Shown one piece after another: positions 52,647 through 63,549 of a stretch of DNA of 64,000 nt. The position numbers and the translations under genes are program-made. Each line of letters opens with the position of its first letter. The stretch's first letter is position 1. The stretch lies in NCBI GenBank assembly GCA_008828725.1, contig MEHQ01004105.1:1-64000 (forward strand), written 5' to 3'. The notes beneath the pieces are model-generated. The model was not told the DNA's origin. It did not search any database and was given only the letters and a program-made list of their open reading frames with translations. This DNA comes from Saccharina japonica. Taxonomy: Eukaryota; Sar; Phaeophyceae; Laminariales; Laminariaceae.

Positions 52647-52829
52647 TTACTTGGTGCTGCTCTCCGATCGTTTCTCGTGGTACGCCGCGATCTTCGGCTC
52701 GGCGTTGACGCGCTCGATCAAGGCGGAGAGGAGAGGGCACTCGTCGACGATGGTGGTGGGAATGCCTTCGAGACTGCCCTCCTTCAGCCAAACCAGCCTG
52801 GCCACTACCGCGATGTCGCCGATCGAAAG
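52647..52829 (-). CDS. GST exon 6 and stop
   Basis: 183 nt, acceptor GCGCAG, phase 0. It reads LSIGDIAVVARLVWLKEGSL then the terminal helices (TIVDECPLLSALIERVN, AEPKIAAYHEK) and TAA at 52647. Confidence 0.92.
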   Translation of the reverse strand, partial: LSIGDIAVVARLVWLKEGSLEGIPTTIVDECPLLSALIERVNAEPKIAAYHEKRSESSTK

Positions 52830-55067
52830 CTGCGCGAATATAACAAGCAAAAATGCAGCAGCACACAATCGATTGATGCAGGGTCGAAGTCAGTGCCGTC
52901 AAATCTCATACTGTACGCGTGCTACGAGAGAGGTATCACTTTTTTTTTGCTGAAACGTCTTCTGAATGATCGAGCTCCTTCACCCAGAATCGCCTGACTT
53001 TAATGCCTGTGCTGCATCATTTTTCATAGTATACTTCCTGTAGGTCATGGGATCGTCCATCGGCTAGCACCGCCCCCCCCCCCCCCCCCCCCTCCCAACA
53101 CCATGTTTCGGTGGGGTATGGAACTCCTCAAGTGAGCAGCTCAGAAAAACCATTGTGCACCTCTACCGTAGCATGCGCCATTGATGATGCCGTCAGATAC
53201 CATACTGATGGTGGTTGCAGGCTTAAAGCTCATGCGAATAATGTACTGCGGGAATGCCAACGCAGAACTGGAGATGGAGCACTGCTGGGTTTCGAACTCG
53301 GTTTAGGCACATGTGTGAGGTTGCGAGTTCCCCAACCTGATAAACCAGGGGGTATCCTCTATCGTAGTGTGGCTCTGAAGCGTGATGGCTTGCAAAAAAA
53401 GGGCACACGACATCATGACGCGTGACTACAGCAGTACTACATTGGGGTAGGCCATTTAGGCCCAAATTGTACCCGTAAGGCTGACGGGGCTCTCCACTGA
53501 GCTGAGGAATTACCCGGTAATTACCCCAGTATCATACCGTCGTGTCTTCTCGGAAATGTTCGTTATGTATTTAGGCCACGATGTGGAGACGTTCATGCGG
53601 TTAAGAGCGTGCGTATTTTCCAACAGTTTATCAAGTTTTGGGTGCGTTATGGAGCCCTTTTACACGAGAAGCCCCTAGGAATGCAGGCATTTTCGCTTCT
53701 ATACCGTAGTAGTACCTGGTATAAATGAGTCCATTGAATGACCACTATATGTACTGCGATTGGGGATTGGAACAAGAGTGTATGTACTACTGCTGTAAAC
53801 ATTTCCTGGTGGCGAGCTTGTTCACACATCGAGAGTCTCTGCCGTCGATGTACGTAGGTCTGACGATTCCGTGGCCATCCTTACAAGGAGGCGGTTTTGC
53901 CCCCAACTTAAAGCTGTGTATTGCGGTGATATAGACTAGACTACGCCTGCACTATACACACCTTGCCGCCGGCAAAGTAGCTGCCTCCAGCCGTTTCGAG
54001 GGCCTTCTCGAGGTTGCCCAGCCACCTGAAAACGCAGTACGGACAGAACAGCGGGTACACGCGTGGGGGTAAGATATATTAACTGAGAAGCCACAGTGCA
54101 AGCGCGGAAGGGGGGGGGTAGAAGATTGCTAAATGACATGTCAGTCAAGATAACTGCGCTGAAACTTGCTTCATAGCGTTACCGTCGCCGGAGTCTGTAA
54201 AGCACAGCAAGCAATTCCCGCCATGATAGCGTTTGATATCGATCCTTCGTTCCTCAAGCAAGCGTTCCCTTTTTAGTTGCGTTTGGCCAGAATAATTGTG
54301 GTTTGTCACACCATTTCGGCACCCGACAATTCGAATGTTGCGCATTCAAGACGCCAGCATATATCTGTATATATCCCGCCGCATTCAAAGTACGTACCAA
54401 CACAACGCTTTCAATAGCCCAACAATTCAATTGAGGGAAGAGGTATTAAGGCAGCAAACTCCAGACTCACGTGGGAAGGAAGTCGTTGACCAATTTCTGC
54501 CTCATTTCCATCTGGCCTCAAATAACACGCGCAAAACGTCGAACGAAGGTTGGCACATACAAACGAGTTCAGCGTGATCACCAACAGCGGTCTTTCTTAA
54601 CACAGCACACCTCGGCTCTGCGCACCAGTACCAATAAACAACATGCACGGCCCTTGAACGGATGGTCGGGCACTCAGACAAACGCGTCGTGAGGGAACCA
54701 ATTAATCTTACACAGTGCACCTCGCCCTCTAGAGCAAGGTACTACAGTAGACACACCGTACCGTGGAGTCGAGAGGGTTCTCGGTGGCGACACTGACTAC
54801 GCACAGCTTCTGCAACTGCTTCTACGATTGCTACTGTGGTTTCTACTGCAGCTATACTGTTACTGCCCCTAGTCTCATATTTCGTATCCTGCTGCTACTG
54901 CTACAACAGTACTACTACACTACTACTGGTACTCTTTCTACTCCTACGTGCTACACTGCTACCACTGCCACTACCACCACTACTTTGACTACTGTACAAT
55001 CGCCACTTCTACTACCATACTACCACCACAACGACTAATACTGGCACGACACCACTAGTACGATATG

Positions 55068-55118
<51 letters not shown>

Positions 55119-55160
55119 AGTACTACAGTACTACAGTACTACAGTACTAAAGTACTACAG

Positions 55161-55194
<34 letters not shown>

Positions 55195-57995
55195 GCTGTA
55201 CTACTACTGTACTACTACTACTACTACCACTACGACTACGACTACCACGACTACGACTACAACTGCTACTACTACGTACAGTATCCAGGAAAACAATGCA
55301 CGTGCAGGACAGAGACAGCCGAGCCCTACGGCACCTTTTTGTCCTGGTCCTTCTCCTGCACGGTGGGAGCCAGCTTCATGTGGCAGTCACCGACAGCATC
55401 CACAGCCGCGTCAGCGAACGCTGCCTCAAGAGGGTCCTCAGGGTACAGTCCTGGGTAGAAAAGGCCGGGGGGTCGGTGCTGCTAAATACATCGGTATCTC
55501 GTCGACAGGTTCGTGATAACCACCTCTCGAAAGACACACGTGATAATATCACCACGGGTTCGCGGTCGGCCACTTTTATTTTGCAGATGTGTAAATATAT
55601 GCGCCGCAATCCTAGCACGTTTCTCTATATGGACTGCAATAGGTGGCACCATGCGAGATATCACTATAGCACAGAGGAAGGTCGTTGCCTGTGGTTTTAA
55701 GCGAAGGGATTTTCTTTGAAGGTAAAATTTCCACACAGATAATTTGGAGGCAGAGAGCGCGTGCGTACCGGCAAGCTTCCCGACGTAGCGAAGCTGAGCC
55801 CCGCTTTGGGGGAGCAGTTTGCCGTTAACTTTCAGGACAGGCACCTGTCCGTTCGGGAGACCTGTTTATCACAAAAGCACATACACACACAAGACAACAA
55901 CGCGCGGGTGGTTGGGGGGCGGAAGCCCGGAACGTCACGAGTACTCTCCATTTTGTTGGCACTTGTTCGGCTTGCATCTTCTCAGTTTCCAAAGCCGCTA
56001 CGTATAAATATTTGCGAAATGCATATAACTCGTAATGGCTCGTACATCCTAGATGTTGCACGTACTGTATACTTCACGTAACGTTTATTGAATGTGCGGG
56101 GGGGCGTTGTATACCGTAGTAAGAACCTCACCCCATCAGAATAATAAACACATAATACCTGGTATGTACTGTAATTTGTGTCGAATTTAAGTAATACAAG
56201 AAACAGTGGGAGTGGGGTCGTTGGATGAAATTAAAGAATACTTCAGCTACTACTGTAGTCTGAGTCAATTAACTTAGCAGAAGAGGGAGAACAATGTACT
56301 ACTGTACAACAGTAGTAAGAGTTGTATTCGATGCCTTGTACAGTACAGTATATGATACCTGGTATTTAGAAAATGCTTTATTTGTTTCTACATTGGGAAT
56401 ATGCCACGGTAGCATAGGTCCGGAGACTGCTCCTCCTACTGAATTATAATGCAAAACACTGCGTATTGCCTCTACGAGTATATACTCGTAGGGATAATTT
56501 GTGGTTGAATGCACGTCCAAATCGCCGGAGAAGCACTCAAATATTCTCCCCTGTAGTTGGTCTACTACAGTACAGTACGTCTAGTACATGCGATGCAGCC
56601 TGCCCTGATATGTCGAGTGTTTCTGGGTGGGCTGTTATTGCATTACCTGGCACCGCCGAGATGTAATATAAACCAAATCACGACCATTCAACGGGTGCTA
56701 TCCGATAGATCAGTTAACTGCTGCACTGCACTCCGACGTTTACTGCGTTTGTTTGCCGTCGGACACTCCTGTGCAGCATAGCGCATGACGGTCGATGTTG
56801 ACCACTCTTCAAACGAGGACTATTCTTAAAAGATCGTCCGGTAACATGCTGGATAGAGTCACGGGCGTCTTACCCCCTACGCTGCTACGTAACCCTAACC
56901 CTAACCCCAGACCTGACCACACTACGTATTATTAGTGATCTCTAAATTTCCCGGAAATATCCTACCGGACGAAATGCGAATACTACTACTACCACTGCTC
57001 CAAACTTCACCGAAAGAAAAATACCCATTCGTACCCTTCTTCCGTCCATTATTATTAATAGGCATTATGCATGACAGTATACGAAGTATGAACGACGTTT
57101 GCCACTATGTACAAAACTGCAAGGATGGTCTGGTCTTCTCATCAAAGATTCAATGTTTAGTAATAGTATGTATACTTCCGCCCAGATTATTTACTGATGC
57201 TGGTACACCTTCGACACAACTTTAGTGCAACTGGTGCATCCGCTGCTTTTATACCCGGGGACACTTCGTATGAATCGCATTGTGTAATTACGTAATCGCG
57301 GTAGGATAACACCTGGTCTACGTAGATATATTTTGAAGTATACGTATTATGTGACGATATAATATATTACTATACCTGCTATATAATATATACCCGGAAG
57401 TCTGTTACTAGTAGGGGCATATTGCCTAAAAATAGTCTTGAGAGATTTTACATATATACCATGATGTGTTTTTGCTGTAAGGGGTCATGATATACAGTAC
57501 AGGACACCTAATAAGAAGCAGGAAATCTGGTCCAGGCTGGATTTCTTATTTGAGAGAGGGTGCCTTCTAGACTAACTTCAAGATAATGACTCCCGATTTT
57601 CTTCTTTTTGTCCTCTCAATATCAGCCTGATTTTCCTAATAAACTGTTTCTTATTAGGTGTCCTGTACTGCTGTACACAAATCAGCTTACATCCGCTGCC
57701 TTGATCCTCGGAAACAGCAGCAGCAGCAGTAGTCGCTGTATCGAGGCGATAGGCCTGCAGCACAAACACAGAGGGCAAGGTTTTACACACACACACATAT
57801 ATATGGGAAGTAGGACACAAGCTTACCCGGCTTGAGAGCGGGGAGCTCCTGAAACGAAATCCTGTTGTCCTCCCAAGGCTGGCCCGTCATCGCCAACGCC
57901 AATCGGACAGGCTCAGCAGGCCCAGCGAAATCGAAGTACGTCAGGGTCATAGTAGAGGACGATGATGTGGTGGTGGTGGTGGTGGTGGAAGCCAT
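52647..57995 (-). CDS. Glutathione S-transferase (cytosolic, sigma-like), 6 exons
   Basis: Spliced model: 57995-57827, 55861-55769, 55450-55335, 54511-54471, 54025-53962, 52829-52647; 221 residues from the first ATG, 206 from the inner ATG at 57950. It conjugates glutathione to electrophiles in the cytosol. The N-terminal thioredoxin fold is seen in TLTYFDFAGPAEPVRLALAM (the Tyr that activates glutathione sits in TYFDF), PNGQVPVLKVNGK with the cis-Pro, and QSGAQLRYVGKLAGLYPED with the glutathione-binding Q-S. The helical C-terminal domain includes WLGNLEKALETAGGSYFAGG and LSIGDIAVVARL with the N-capping Asp. The length fits the family. Phases 1,1,0,2,0 all match. Introns carry MITEs, a TAC repeat and a short telomere-like run. 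The exon 3 donor (GTGCCG) is weak. Confidence 0.92.
52914..53179 (+). mobile_element. Family A MITE, near-TSD ACTG/ATTG
   Basis: 266 bp. Left TACGCGTGCTACGAGAGAGG, right ACCTCTACCGTAGCATGCGCC, interior with a 20-C run at 53073-53092. In GST intron 5, 84 bp from exon 6. Confidence 0.78.
53962..54025 (-). CDS. GST exon 5
   Basis: 64 nt, phase 2 to phase 0, acceptor TTTTCAG, donor GTGTGT. It reads WLGNLEKALETAGGSYFAGG then K, a family-typical segment. Confidence 0.9.
54471..54511 (-). CDS. GST exon 4 (mini-exon)
   Basis: 41 nt, phase 0 to phase 2, acceptor TGGCCAG, donor GTGAGT. It reads MEMRQKLVNDFLP. It supplies the short helix expected between exons 3 and 5 and fixes the phase for WLGNLE. 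Confidence 0.82.
55066..55300 (+). repeat. (TAC)n microsatellite in GST intron 3
   Basis: Pure TAC/ACT units 55066-55118, then interrupted TACAG and TAC blocks to about 55280. It ends about 40 bp from the exon 3 donor (minus strand). Confidence 0.85.
55335..55450 (-). CDS. GST exon 3
   Basis: 116 nt, phase 1 to phase 0, acceptor CTACCCAG, donor GTGCCG. It reads LYPEDPLEAAFADAAVDAVG then DCHMKLAPTVQEKDQDKK, the linker and first helices of the C-terminal domain. Confidence 0.88.
55769..55861 (-). CDS. GST exon 2
   Basis: 93 nt, phase 1 to phase 1, acceptor AAACAG, donor GTACGC. It reads LPNGQVPVLKVNGKLLPQSG then AQLRYVGKLA, the core of the glutathione-binding fold. Confidence 0.9.
56891..56908 (+). 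repeat. Short interstitial telomere-like run
   Basis: AACCCTAACCCTAACCCC, three CCCTAA-type units, in GST intron 1. Confidence 0.7.
57495..57670 (+). mobile_element. Tc1/mariner-like MITE (family C)
   Basis: 176 bp. Left CAGTACAGGACACCTAATAA, right CTTATTAGGTGTCCTGTACTG, a near-perfect TIR of about 28 bp. In GST intron 1. The left flank is TA; the right flank reads CTGTA. Confidence 0.82.
57827..57995 (-). CDS. GST exon 1
   Basis: Begins MASTTTTTTTSSSSTMTLTY. The poly-Thr comes from a (TGG)n microsatellite on the plus strand (57967-57988), so the functional start may be the inner ATG at 57950 (MTLTYFDF), the usual N-terminus of this family. It ends KPG in phase 1 at GTAAGC. Confidence 0.88.
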
Positions 57996-59149
57996 GATGA
58001 TGATGGTCGAGTGGAAAGAGTGTGTTGCTCTCGTCAAGATGTTTGTGGATGAAGAAGGGTATAGGTGCGTGCGGTGTTGAGCCTTTTGAGTTGTGTTGTT
58101 GGGGGTTGGGGTGGAGCACTGGCCAGGTAACAGGGATACATCCACCTGGCGGTTTTATATGACCCATATGGAAGTATCTCGCCCCGCGTAAAACGACCCG
58201 CGGGACATTTTTGGAGGGAAAAATCAAATATATTTCTAGATCAACGTGCGTCCTTCCTTTTTGTCCTATACGTACTGCAAACAGACACACAAAAATGTTC
58301 TCCAGCACACCGTCGGACAGCCAGGGGACGATGCACGCCCCCATTTGATATTTCGATGGCCCACACAAATGTCCCGCGGGCCGCGGGTCGTTTTACACGG
58401 AATGCGGAGCGGGATTTGTTTTGTTTTTTTGCTTGGCGCTTCCGGCCGTTGACAGTATTGGACCTGCATCACGCAAGTGTGAGTATATTGCCTACATCCA
58501 GCAGTATTCCGTTTTGTGTGTGCACGTGTATATATATATAGCATACACCGGCACTTGGTATCTGATTTCAAAGCAATAATTAGTGTGGCTTAGCCATTGC
58601 TGCGCGTATTCAGTCCAACTCAGCATCACCCGAATACATTACCAGGTATGTATGTATGCATATGTCATACATTCATCTAGAATTTAAACCTTTTCCCCTG
58701 GCGCACCACGCATGCATATTATATGAAAGCGATCTCACGACCACAATAATAGACGTATATTGCACAATGAGAAGATATCGTAGGAGCGGTCTGGAGACGT
58801 TCCCGTTCGACAGAGAGAAGCCGGACAACCTACTACTACTATCTATACTAGAGTAGGGGCGCGTACCACTTCCCTGCGGCCAAGCGTCCTCGGTGATTCC
58901 AATCTCTTAACGCTGTGGGGGGAAACTTAAGTCGTACCAGTGAATACTCTTAAACGTCACACGTATACATGAACACATGCGCCACTCTTCGGGATGGTAC
59001 TTTGTGTCTCAGAGCTACGTACGAGTAGTTGTGTGCTATTGTGGCTCGAAGAGAGGACCTATACAGCTCTATTCAGTTTCCTTGTTGTGTTCGTAAGGTA
59101 ATTCAAGACGTGTGCTATTTGCCTTGGAGGGGCAGCAACTTATTGATTA
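57996..59149. other. Upstream of GST; no gene seen
   Basis: Includes two inverted stretches near 58170-58240 and 58345-58410 (CGTAAAACGACCCGCGGGAC vs TCCCGCGGGCC..GGTCGTTTTAC), a possible decayed TIR element; no promoter motif is certain. Confidence 0.35.
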
Positions 59150-59420
59150 TCGGCCTGTTCACTTGATTATAGTATAGGGGCTCTACAGTACGTAATATAT
59201 ACCATGGTACATCGCACCCAAACACTGAAACGGATGACATAAATGAAAGTGGTGCCCGATAATCAACCCCAAAGCCTACACGTACTGCGACTGTACGTAG
59301 GTAAATCACGAATACAATAAACACATAACGGTACTGTGTTAAGGAGCACACCAATAATAGTCAGCTAGAAATAGTTGGAGCAAAAAGTGATACCTCTGTC
59401 TATATCGTAGAATGCATCAT
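59150..59420 (-). mobile_element. Family A MITE, decayed
   Basis: Recognised by TCACTTGATTATAGTATAGG, GTGGTGCCCGATAATCAACC and the right end ACCTCTGTCTATATCGTAGA. The left end is lost. Confidence 0.45.
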
Positions 59421-59561
59421 AACGCTAGCCACTGATCTGCTAAGAAGTCAAAGCTGACTGATGAGAGTAGTAGTGGGTTATCCCATCCGACAAAGATTGG
59501 AGGTATTGCCCCTTCTCGCCGTTCGATTGTGCGCTCCCTCCAAAGTGTTAGTGACCCGGGG

Positions 59562-62500
59562 TGTACTCATTTGTTGCTTGCCTTAGTCATTTGACAATTG
59601 ACCACGCATCCCTTTCGAGACGGAGCACCGTCCATACTCCTAATAGAGACACCTCCATCATTTGGGCGCTCATTACGTGGTTTCCATATATTACAAAGAA
59701 ACGTTTTGCTACTCCTATTCCCTTCCTGTTTTGCCACCTGTGGCCACCATCTATCTCCTAAGATAGCGATGGTTTTGTCGCTGTCATCTAGTGTATCAAA
59801 CTTCTTCATGGTCACATTCGTCTATTTTTATCATTTCTTCCTCTAACACACCCCTTTATCCTTGTACCTTTCACATTCTCCCATTATGTGAACTCTACTA
59901 TCTATGGTTTTGCCACATGAGCACATCTGTGCATCTACTTTCTCCTCCTCCCGGCTACTGGTATACCTCCTTCGTCTTTCTGGTAGGCCCAGGTCCCTTA
60001 CACGAAATCGCAATTGCAGCCTTTTCGCGAAGTTCATGGGGCCGTGCAGATACTTTTTCATGCCTATCCTTTCTTTCAACCCCCCGCATATCTCTAAGTG
60101 ATATTCCCCGTCGACCTTGTTTCTTAGCGCTAGCCTTTCCCTTCATTCTATCCTTTCTTTTACTTCTGTCTTGTACCCCCTAAACTTATCTATGCCATCA
60201 TCTCTTTTTTGTGCCCTATATACTTCCATACTTTCTCAACCACGTTATCGCACCTTATTCTAGCTCGCCCTTTGGCTACTTTCTCCCATATAGCTTTGTC
60301 AGCTATGGCTGGCAACCTCTTATTTGGCATGTTCTTTACTTTATATTGTCATTTCAATTTACGCGCGTCTCTATTTGTCGTAAATGGGTGCATTCCCATT
60401 TCTGCTCTTACTGCAGTATTACTCGTCGTACTTAAGCATCCTAGTGCTTTTTTAGCTGCTGTTATATGTACTGTTTCCAGCTGTTTTACGAGCTTTGCGT
60501 TCCCTTGCCATACTTCTCCTGCATATTCTAGCTTCGGTATAATCACGTTCATCAGTATACATCTCTTAGTTCTAGTGTCAAGGTTCGAGTGTATTAGGAC
60601 TGCTTCCATCTTGCCTACGTGTGTCTTAGCCTTGCCTATTACTTTGGGTATGTGTGCAGACCAATCTTTTGAGATCTCCACGCCGCGGTATGTGTACTGG
60701 TCTACGATCGGCAATTCATCTTCTCCCCACTTCCACTTACAAGTTACCGAACTCTCCTTATCTTCGTTACATACAACTACTGCGCAATTTTTAACGTACG
60801 CCGTCACTTTGCGCTTCCTCGTGTACTCTATGAAATAGTGCATTCTCTATTTGTTTCTCCAGTCCTTCGGGTGTTTCTGATATGCCGACGAAATAACCCG
60901 CAAACATCAACCCTGAAACCGTATCTTCCCCCACCATGACCCCCTGCGATGCTGCTTCTACTGCTATTATCATGCCATTAATATGTACCTTGAATAGGTT
61001 AGGGGATAGCGTACATCCCTGTGCAACTTCTTGTAGGATATCAACGTAATTCGATATTTCCCCGTCCATCATCACAGCACTTCTCGCACATTCCGTCATC
61101 TTCTTCATTATTCTCTACATGTTTCCTCTGATCCCTACTTCCCACAAATTCGTCCACAGTCCATTTCTCCATACCGTGTCGCAGGCCTTCTTAACATCTA
61201 CAAAATAAAAAGTACGTTGTTAGCCCCGCGTCTTTCCTACCTTGGAGGATCTTACCTAATGTGTACACATGGTCTACGCAACTACGATTTATCCTAAATC
61301 CTGCTTTCCCTTCGCTAATGTTTTCTTCCTTCTCCATCATTGTTCCCATTCTATCGTCCAAAATCTTACAAAATGTTTTTACCTACAGTGCTTAGTAGCG
61401 GTATCCCCCTATAGTTACCCGGGTGAGCCTTATCTCCTTTCTGAAACAAGTGTACTACTACTCCTTCTCTCCGCCTCGTAGGTGCGTACACATTTTTCCA
61501 TATCCAGTTATACAACTTAACCATCATGGTAAGCATTCCTTTTCCCCCGTACTTCATAACTTCATTCACTATTTGGTCTACCCCTGCGGCGTTTCTATTC
61601 TTAAGTTTAGCTACACACTTCTTTACTTATTCCCTAGTGAACAATATCTTTAGTTTCCTATATTTCTACGGTCGTCTCTGCCCACGCGTTGATTTAGTTT
61701 TCAAATTATTCGTCGAACGTTTCGTTGGATGTGGGCGTTCCTAGTTTGCGGTAGCGCTCTACCAGTACTTCAATTTTCCCCTTTGGACTACTAACCATTT
61801 TACCGTTCTGTGCTCTTAATGTAGCTATCCCCGTGTCTGCCTCTCCTGCTTGTTTGCCCAGTAGCCCCTTTATCCCTACCCACATCTGCTTCATCCCTCC
61901 ATCACAGTCTTCACTCCTTTCATCAACGAATTATCTTTCCATACGTACCCCTTCCTTCTTTGTATCAACCATGTATTTTACTTTATTTCTTCGTGGCGAT
62001 GGTATACTCCTCCCACCCTGACGTAGTTAAATTCGGCGTGTATCGTGCGTTTGCCTTTCTCCTGACTCCTATAGTCGCCTTCATTTCCTCATCCCACCAT
62101 TTTACTGCTCTGTTGCATATCATCAGCTTCTTCCCTGCTACTTTTCATGCTGTGGACTTGACCAAGTCATGCGTGCTACGGTGGATGTAGCACTTTCTGG
62201 CTGAATCGTTTTCTGAACGATCGGGCTTCTTAACCCAAATTCGTCGGACTTTCATTTTTGTGACGAATAATGTTTCAGAGTGTACTTCGGTCAGGATATT
62301 TCCCATCCGGCAGCACTTTCATTTTCCTCCAAAATCATTTTTTCGGTGAGGTATGACGCTCCTTAAGCGAGAAACTCAGACAAAACATGGTGTACCTCTC
62401 TCGTAGCACGTGGCAATTGTTCCCACCCTTCTATTATCCTCGCTCCCGCACCATCCCTCTCCATGTTGTTTTCGGTCGTACCTATGCCTTCCAACAGCTC

Positions 62501-63190
62501 GGAAAAACGCTCTGCAGCTTTCGAGATATCTTCTTGGAATTCGTCCTGCTTTTCTTGTACTTCTAGTTTATCTATTCGCCATCTCTACAGTTTCCTACCT
62601 CGCCTATTTTTGATAACTTTCGTCTGCTGACTGTCTGTCCATATTAGGCAGTGGCCCCTAGTTCCTACGTCCGCTGCGCATACATGCACTTCCGTTTCCT
62701 TGCCTCTTCCATTCTCTATGACACTATATTGTCAACAACGGAGCTATCTTCCTTTTGTATGCACTGTCTAGTCCGTTGTGGCTCTTGCTTTTTTACTCTA
62801 CCGCTCAGTGTTTTCATCTCATTGTTCTTGAGGAACTTGAACATATCTTCCCCGTTCTTAGTATCTGTTACTTCCCCATATTGCCCAATGCTCTCGTTCG
62901 GGTTGCTTGCTTTCCCAATTATTGAATAAAAATCTCCCCCTAGTTCTACTTCTCCTTGTCTTTCATATTTTTTATCATCTTCTGCTATTTTTAACTACTG
63001 TACATTTTCTTAATACCCTGGTATATTTTACCGTACTCGTCGACTATGGGGGTATATAGATATTTCCTAAGAAATAATATTTCGCTCCCCTCTCCCCTGG
63101 TATCTTCATCCAGATGCTTTAGTCGAATTTGGTGTCTTTGATCACTTCTATGATGTCACACAAGTATTATTTGACTATTAATAGGAACCC
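59562..63190 (-). mobile_element. Degenerate, 5'-truncated non-LTR retrotransposon (LINE, ORF2 remnant)
   Basis: Minus strand, 5' to 3'. Endonuclease remnant 63190-62420: WMKIPGERGAKYYFLGNIY, GGDFYSIIGKASNPNESIGQ, and DVGTRGHCLIW where DH is expected. MITE insertion 62411-62168. Pre-RT 62160-61710: AVKWWDEEMKATIGVRR. Reverse transcriptase 61650-60790: FQKGDKAHPGNYRGIPLLST, DVKKACDTVW (motif A Asp kept), QGCTLSPNLFKVHINGM, then GLMFAGYFVGI where FADD is expected, so the catalytic Asp pair is lost. C-terminal part: PKLEYAGEVWQGNAKLVKQL, and 59.9-60.0 kb MCSCGKTIDSRVHIMGEC, a C-x-C-x8-H-x4-C motif. It ends APSRKGCVVNCQMTKASNK and stop at 59567. Many frameshifts and stops make it dead. Confidence 0.85.
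62168..62411 (+). mobile_element. Family A MITE inserted in the LINE
   Basis: About 244 bp with GTGCTACGGTGG at the left and CTCTCGTAGCAC at the right, and the family interior (TGGCTGAATCGTTTTCTGAA, AACCCAAATTCGTCGGAC). It separates the LINE endonuclease and pre-RT parts, so it is younger than the LINE. No clean target duplication is seen. Confidence 0.75.
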
Positions 63191-63276
63191 TATCCCCCCG
63201 GCCCCCCTATTCGTGTTGTTCTGTCCCTTCCTCTTTTTCCAAATACATGCGTACTCTCCAATTGTGCACATCTTAT

Positions 63277-63313
63277 GGTCAAATGACTAAGGCAAGCAAC
63301 AAATGAGTACGCC
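63277..63313 (+). mobile_element. LINE 3'-tail fragment
   Basis: GGTCAAATGACTAAGGCAAG and the following CAACAAATGAGTACGCCC match the LINE end at 59562-59600 in opposite orientation. It is a 37-bp tail-only copy just upstream of the LINE. Confidence 0.5.
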
Positions 63314-63549
63314 CCCCCCCTCCCCTTTTTTTCCCACGGTTTTTGAATTCCCACTATGCTAGGCCGCGCCATGCGCGCCTGAAAACGCCTTCCATCCCGC
63401 AGCAAAAAATCAGATATCTCGATTATGCACCCAAACATGATTAATCAACAGCTACTTGGTTATACTCAAATAATCGCACTTGATCAACCACAGAAAAGCC
63501 GAAATATTCAACAATTGAATCAAGCCCTTTTTTCCGTTGGTTAACAACA

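Noticed and set aside
55065..55700. Poly-Tyr ORF on the plus strand
   Set aside because: Frame of the TAC microsatellite running antisense through GST exon 3.
60209..60838. 209-codon plus-strand ORF
   Set aside because: Antisense to the RT/C-terminal part of the LINE, whose minus-strand frames carry the family motifs.
59562..63313. A 3.75-kb DNA transposon bounded by inverted repeats
   Set aside because: The inverted ends are two copies of the LINE 3' tail, and the interior is a LINE, so the apparent TIR is a coincidence of orientation.
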